NCBI GenBank assembly: GCA_963930645.1
Contig: OZ005662.1
Coordinates: 75,597,841-75,661,840, forward strand
DNA length: 64,000 bases
Direction of reading: 5' to 3'
DNA from: Salticus scenicus
Taxonomy: Eukaryota > Arthropoda > Arachnida > Araneae > Salticidae
Shown one piece after another: positions 58,961 through 64,000 of the stretch; positions within the stretch are counted from its first letter, which is position 1, and the number at the start of each line of letters is the position of its first letter. The translations under genes were made by a program, and so were the position numbers. Under the pieces are notes generated by a model that was not told the origin of the DNA, searched no databases, and was given only the letters and a program-made list of their open reading frames with translations.

Positions 58961-59498
58961 TAAAAACATGGTGTATAAAAAGATCTTTTTTTCTTGAATT
59001 ATAGGCATTTATAGGTTGTGGCTCTGTAGATGTTTATACATACTGATAACATGCTAGGACAATAACAAAATACATTTATGTTTTTATGTGATTTCAATTT
59101 TTAATTTTCTATACCTTTTGCAATAAATTTATTAGATTGTGCTTTGAAAGTTTTTTTTTATGATGTATTCATTTCCCGAATTTCAGCGAAAGATTATAAT
59201 GGAAATTCTGCAATGTATGCACAGGGGCATGCTGAAAATATTCAAACTCATTTCAATTCCACTACTTCAGCAATAATATCATTGAAACGCTTGTTTTCAT
59301 CTCTTAGACAAGTGCAAAATTTAGGGTGCACACTCGAGGACAAAAACAGTTTTTTAGTATTGTTTTTTTTTTTTTTTTTTTTTTTTTTTCTGGTATATTG
59401 GAAAAATGTACTTTTAGAGATGAAAATGGAAATTTTAAATCTACGATCATATTATAGAAAAGTTTGTAGAAAATAAAATTTATTTCAGCAATCAATTC

Positions 59499-59531
<33 letters not shown>

Positions 59532-60157
59532 CTTTAAATAGTATGATGTTTAAATCTCTCTGTCGTTTGTGTGCGTGTGTGGGAGGGTTAATTTTATACG
59601 TGAGGGGCTAGACATCAAAGAGCTTTCTTGTCTCCCCCGCCCCCCAACGCTTTTTTTTTTTTTTTTTTTAATAAAGCTTTGTGTGCCAATGTACATATGT
59701 ATTGCTTATAAATAATACAAAACTTTTAATTTAATAAAAAAACAATCTACACTTAATAAGGTAAATATGTAACATGGCAGACAAGATTTCGGGGACTTTC
59801 TTGATCTTTATCAATTAATTGCTCTGACACAATTACCGTTCAGAGATTTTAATTTACACAAACAGGACTTTTCATCCATGTAATTTTAAAGAAATTTTAA
59901 AATTTAAATATATGTATAAACAAATTTGACAGACATGATAAACGCAAAAATTTAGAATTATCTTTTGCTTACTTATTTTTAAATTTAAATAGTATTCCAT
60001 TTTAATCTATGACATAAGAAAATTCTGTATATATAATATGTTATATTATTTGATATGTTTTCTATCAACAAAAATTAAATTTAATTAGTTGAGACGTAAA
60101 AACTTTGTCTGTTTTTACGTGAAATTAACCATTTATACATTTATAAAATATACCCCC
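58961..60157. other. AT-rich region with microsatellites
   Basis: T runs at 59364-59389 and 59650-59669 and TA repeat at 59499-59523. An open stretch at 59144-59476 has an apparently ordinary start (MKVFFYDVFISRISAKDYN) but is carried by the T run; I do not call it a gene. Confidence 0.4.
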
Positions 60158-60164
60158 CCCCCCC

Positions 60165-60230
<66 letters not shown>

Positions 60231-60335
60231 ATAACACACTTTTGAGTTAGTTCTTGTAAAGCACATTATCACAATGTGCTTTACAAGAACTAATTTAAAA
60301 GTGTTTTTTTTTTTTTTTTTTTTTTTTTTTCAAAA
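60158..60335. repeat. TA/TG microsatellite and ~30-bp hairpin
   Basis: TA then TG repeats (60170-60226) precede an inverted repeat with TTAGTTCTTGTAAAGCAC and its complement around a short loop (about 60236-60305), then a T run. Confidence 0.75.
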
Positions 60336-61193
60336 ATCCTAAACATTCATTAGTTATTCTTAGTATTAAATAAGCTACCGCATTTAAAAGTATAATTTTC
60401 AATTTTATTTTTCAAATAAAAAATTTCAATAATATGTTACGTTAATTGAGAAAAAGGTAACTGGTATCTTAAATTTTAACAAGTATGAAATAGTGGTAAA
60501 TACTAAATATATTCAGATTGAGTATTATGTAAAACGTAGTATGAACCTATTGAGGAATGACAATAAAAAATGCTGAAATTTTTAACATTTGCTTTAAGTA
60601 TCAGTTTTAAATAAAATAATCTAACAAGATAATCTGCCAAGTAAATAATGTGTATGCATAATGTTAATTGTCCATCATAATATAAGTACGGGAAAACTTT
60701 CGAATTCGTGAAAGCTTTAAACCTCTAAAATTATGACAATTTTAGGATTTTGAGATATGAATAATCCGAATATCAGAAAATGGTGTCCGGCTGTAAGTTA
60801 ATCAGATTGTTGATTTGTTTATTGGTTTGTTAGACTGAGAAATTATCTCTTTAGCACTAAGTTTTTTTCAGAACTAGTTTTAATTCTATCCTCATTCTAT
60901 AAAAATAGAAAAATATGAATTAGTCCCTTTAGAATGGTTTTTCAAACTTACTGAAAGAGTTAAATTGTTCAAAATTATCATATGCCATATCTTCCAAATC
61001 CAAAAAATAAGACAGTTTCGAAATTTTTATATGCTGCTCATGGTCAAATTTCAATAAAACGCCTATCATTTTCTTTTACTATCACTATCTATCTCACCCC
61101 GCATTATTGAGCCCTTTTCCTCCGTTAAAATATTGTCGCTTAAGACAACCACATTTTTGTCTAGAGGTGGAATGTGTTTTACAAACTTACCGT
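60336..61193. other. AT-rich spacer with family A-like relic
   Basis: About 60670-60980 recalls the family A end (ATAATATAAGTACGGGAAAACTT near 60679, given here as its first 20 bases ATAATATAAGTACGGGAAAA, then TTTTGAGATATG). It is strongly degraded. No gene. Confidence 0.4.
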
Positions 61194-62862
61194 CAGGACC
61201 CAACTATGACCTTTAGAGGCCCTGGGCACAAGTTTTATATGATGCTCACACACATAAGCATATTCAGTTAAATAAGTTTTTAAGTGTATTATGTCTTATA
61301 CGACTTTTATATGTAATGGACATTTTGAATGTTATAATAAATAAAACTAAATTATTGTGCATCACTCATAAAAATATATTTCTTTCAACATAATTTTTAA
61401 GAAAAATCAAATTGAGAAAATCTTTCTTTGGAACACAACAATATATCAGATTTATCTATACTATTTAAAATATACAGCGACATAGGATTAGGATGCTTTC
61501 ATGCACACAATAACATTGAAATTGATTTTAAGTGCTAAATTTTGTGAGTTTTCTAAAATAGGCAATCAACATGGGTACATTTCCAAAATTAAATTACAAT
61601 TCTGAAAAACACACTGTCTTAAGAATAATATATATATATATATAAAAGCATTTAATTAATTTTTCGGTGCTAGTATCCTGAAAGAGGAAAAAAAAAGAGT
61701 GCGTTTAGGCTTATTTCTTATTCTTCGGCAAAGAATAAGCTCTCAGAGGTCATAGCCGTAGCTCTCACTAGCTCTCACCACGGCAATTTAATAAATACAA
61801 ATCCACACTCAAAATATAATTAGTAATTATTTTAAACAAATGTTTTACACTGTGACATCGTCAAGGTTTTCTTAATTTGTACTCGACTGCCAGTGTGAGG
61901 TTAGCGGTGCCTCTCTGTCTGCGAAATCACGAAAACGGACATTCCGTGCATCCTTTCACACTCTCAGATGCAAAGTCGCTGCAATTTCACGCTCGACATT
62001 GATAATGCCGCCTTGCGCTCCCAGGCGAAGATTGTACCCAGACATTTTGACGCCAAGCAAACACCAATGAACTATTAAACTAGGTGTAAACTTATGTATC
62101 TTACGTGACCAAAAACTTTCTGATTTGTTGTCATCTTGTGGGAAAATAATTCCCTCCCCCCCCCCCTTTGCATCTCATCAAAATTTTGAAGGACTAAAAA
62201 ATCAGAAATAACTCTAGAGACTTGGATTATGCACGGTGTAGAGAGAAGTCGTTCTCTTGAACTTCTCTGTAATTTTTACACATGCTAGGAATCACATATA
62301 TATGTGATGCATGTTTTTATGATTTTCTTGTATGAACAGGATGTTAAAAGGAATGGTTATGTACTATTTCGTATTATTAAGACTTTGTTAAGTTTTTTCA
62401 CAAGAGTATTTATTTTTTAGTTTCACTAAAATAATAAGATTGACTTTTAACAAAAGTTGCAATTCAAGTGATGTCTTCTGTACCTGATTCTGAAAATATC
62501 ACAACACTATGAGCTAGGAGAAATGTCAGAAAACATTCCGCTGGCAAATTGTCATTCACCACATTTTTTTTTTATGACAAAACACAGCCGATCTACATGT
62601 GAACTTTTCTACAGTTAAATTTGCTCTTTGGAAGTATTAAGGAGGAAAAATGCATGTATATATTGCAGCTTATTACTATATCTAATTTAGCTTAGCAATT
62701 TTCGAATAATGTTAATAAAAAAAATCATGATTTAACGTTTATTTTTTTTATAGTTTAACATAAAAACAGTAAAAAATTATGAAACATTTGTAGATTTCGT
62801 TCCCCCTAAATTTGGGTGCCCTGGGCCCGTGCCCCATGTGCCCATGCCTTAATCTGGCCCTG
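61194..62862. mobile_element. hAT-type element (1.67 kb)
   Basis: Begins CAGGACCCAACTATGACC and ends GGCATTAA-type complement TTAATCTGGCCCTG; GGCCCTGGGCAC appears near both tips in inverted form. Flanks CTTACCGT (61186-61193) and CTTACTGT (62863-62870) agree in seven of eight bases. The interior has a CpG-rich stretch (61890-62060) with a short minus-strand open frame (MSGYNLRLGAQGG). No recognisable transposase. Confidence 0.75.
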
Positions 62863-62870
62863 CTTACTGT

Positions 62871-63589
62871 GAAAAAAAGAAAAATCCGTTAACGGTGTAT
62901 TGGGGTAACTTTTTATACCGAGCGGACTGCCTACTGTTCGGTGGTCAACCATTACCCGGTTAAGCCTTTCATTCTAACAGAAATCTAGTAATTCAATGTA
63001 TGTTACCTTAACACTTAGGGCCTTAGTTTACAGATTTCATACCAAAAACAGCGATTTTGAACATAAGCCCTGGGTATAATTAAATATCGCAGTGTACCTT
63101 TCTAGGATTATGATAACACAGAAAAATCATCAAGCATAATATAATTAAACAGTCCTAATTATATTAAGGATCATCTTTAACAGAACAAGTACAGAAGAGC
63201 TAATATGCAGAAGAGCTTATTTGTATTTTTTCTAAAGAAACTGAATATATTGAATAACTTGTATAAATGAGAAAAACTCATTTAAATAATAATAATAAAT
63301 AAATAAAAAGTTAGACAAAATTTTTAAACATTGTATGAGTATTGAATGTATAAAAGTCTATAATTTTACGTGTAGTGTATAATTCTATATAAACAAAAGA
63401 TAAATATTTGAAAATGCAGAATTGATTGATGTCCATTATGTCATTATATATTTTTAGTAATCCTTTCTTAAAACTTAAAACCCTTTCAGCGTTAATAACT
63501 TTTCAACCTATCTATTTAAAGATTCATTTAATTAATATAAGCATGAACATATATAATACTATGCACAAGTAAGCACAATGTAAGTATGA
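62871..63589. other. AT-rich spacer
   Basis: No gene or element ends seen. Confidence 0.4.
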
Positions 63590-63960
63590 ATGTTTAATAC
63601 TATACACTACACATGTTTATGATTCTTATTTTATTTATTTATTATTTTTTTTTTTTCGTAAAAAACAAAATCCGATTCAAAATTTGGTAACACCAGCCAT
63701 TCGACTATGTATGATTGAAGACGATGGACATCACGCTGAAAAGATTTTCAAATATAAATGGATTTATTATTTACCTCCAAGTTTAGATTGGGAAAAGATT
63801 CTAGTAATCGTTATTTTCCTTACAGCAAGGAGAAAAACAAAATTACTTGAAACTGTATGGGATAATTACATTAAACAGAGAATCAAGCATTGAACAAATC
63901 GATCTCTCAGTTAAAAAAAAAAAATAATAATAATAAGAGAGAAACGCGCTATAATATGAT
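63590..63960 (+). repeat. Dispersed repeat E, copy 2
   Basis: Matches 9560-9930. It keeps an open frame at 63684-63893 (KYKWIYYLPPSLDWEKI, ARRKTKLLETVWDNY) that I do not recognise. In the other copy the same frame is broken but similar residues (YKW.Y.LP, RRKTK) can be read, which hints at an old coding segment of a mobile element. Confidence 0.55.
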
Positions 63961-64000
63961 GATTACTAAGAAAAATACAATTAAACTTTTACCTTTTAAA

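Noticed and set aside
59144..59476. 110-codon open frame with a good-looking start
   Set aside because: A long T run encodes a poly-Phe centre; no domain, and the frame depends on the homopolymer length.
61890..62060. CpG-rich patch considered as a promoter or 5' exon for the MATH-BTB gene
   Set aside because: It lies inside the hAT-type element 61194-62862, bounded by an 8-bp TSD, so it is more simply transposon interior.

Overview
The window is AT-rich eukaryotic nuclear DNA with long homopolymers, microsatellites, spliceosomal splice sites and very dense, nested transposable elements. The only host-type gene I can support encodes a MATH-BTB-BACK (speckle-type POZ, TDPOZ-like) protein. This family is greatly expanded in spiders, so an arachnid, probably a spider, is the best guess. 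That is an inference from family knowledge; nothing here is diagnostic to species.

Layout. 1-3208: a decayed DDE-like transposon gene split by a 2.0 kb hAT-type element, which itself carries a 1.1 kb repeat (family A). 4003-4371: a 163-bp perfect inverted repeat whose two arms each hold a hammerhead-ribozyme-like motif. 4.6-15.4 kb: hAT and Tc1-type miniature elements, a TIR element with internal 316-bp tandem units, and a second hammerhead-like motif. 15530-26967: a very recent 5.75 kb tandem duplication; each unit carries an identical BTB-BACK terminal exon on the minus strand. 25.15-42.08 kb: an older 8.4 kb tandem duplication that overlaps the recent one. Its two copies differ by dateable insertions (two SINEs, two DNA transposons, a hammerhead element). 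43-47 kb: miniature elements, a possible Cys-rich exon, repeat A copy 2, and a minus-strand MATH exon starting at an ATG. 48.8-51.4 kb: a third, decayed hammerhead element and tandem arrays. 51.5-57.5 kb: two Penelope-like (PLE) retroelements, the second with its GIY-YIG region cut by repeat A copy 3 and then by a hAT element. 57.6-59 kb: a 148-bp satellite-like array. 61.2-62.9 kb: another hAT element.

How it fits together. The MATH exon (46276-46696) ends in a strong phase-1 donor, and both BTB exons begin at phase-1 acceptors. A 327-residue MATH-BTB protein can therefore be assembled across a 24 or 30 kb transposon-filled intron, with a choice of two identical last exons.

The hammerhead-like motifs share the CUGANGA...GAA core and palindromic stem III sequences, and their stems covary, including a compensatory change between two homologous copies. 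PLEs are known carriers of hammerhead ribozymes and PLE reverse transcriptase remnants lie in the same window, so this looks like a PLE/retrozyme-type system. Apart from the MATH-BTB gene and one speculative exon, I see no host genes and no tRNA or rRNA genes.
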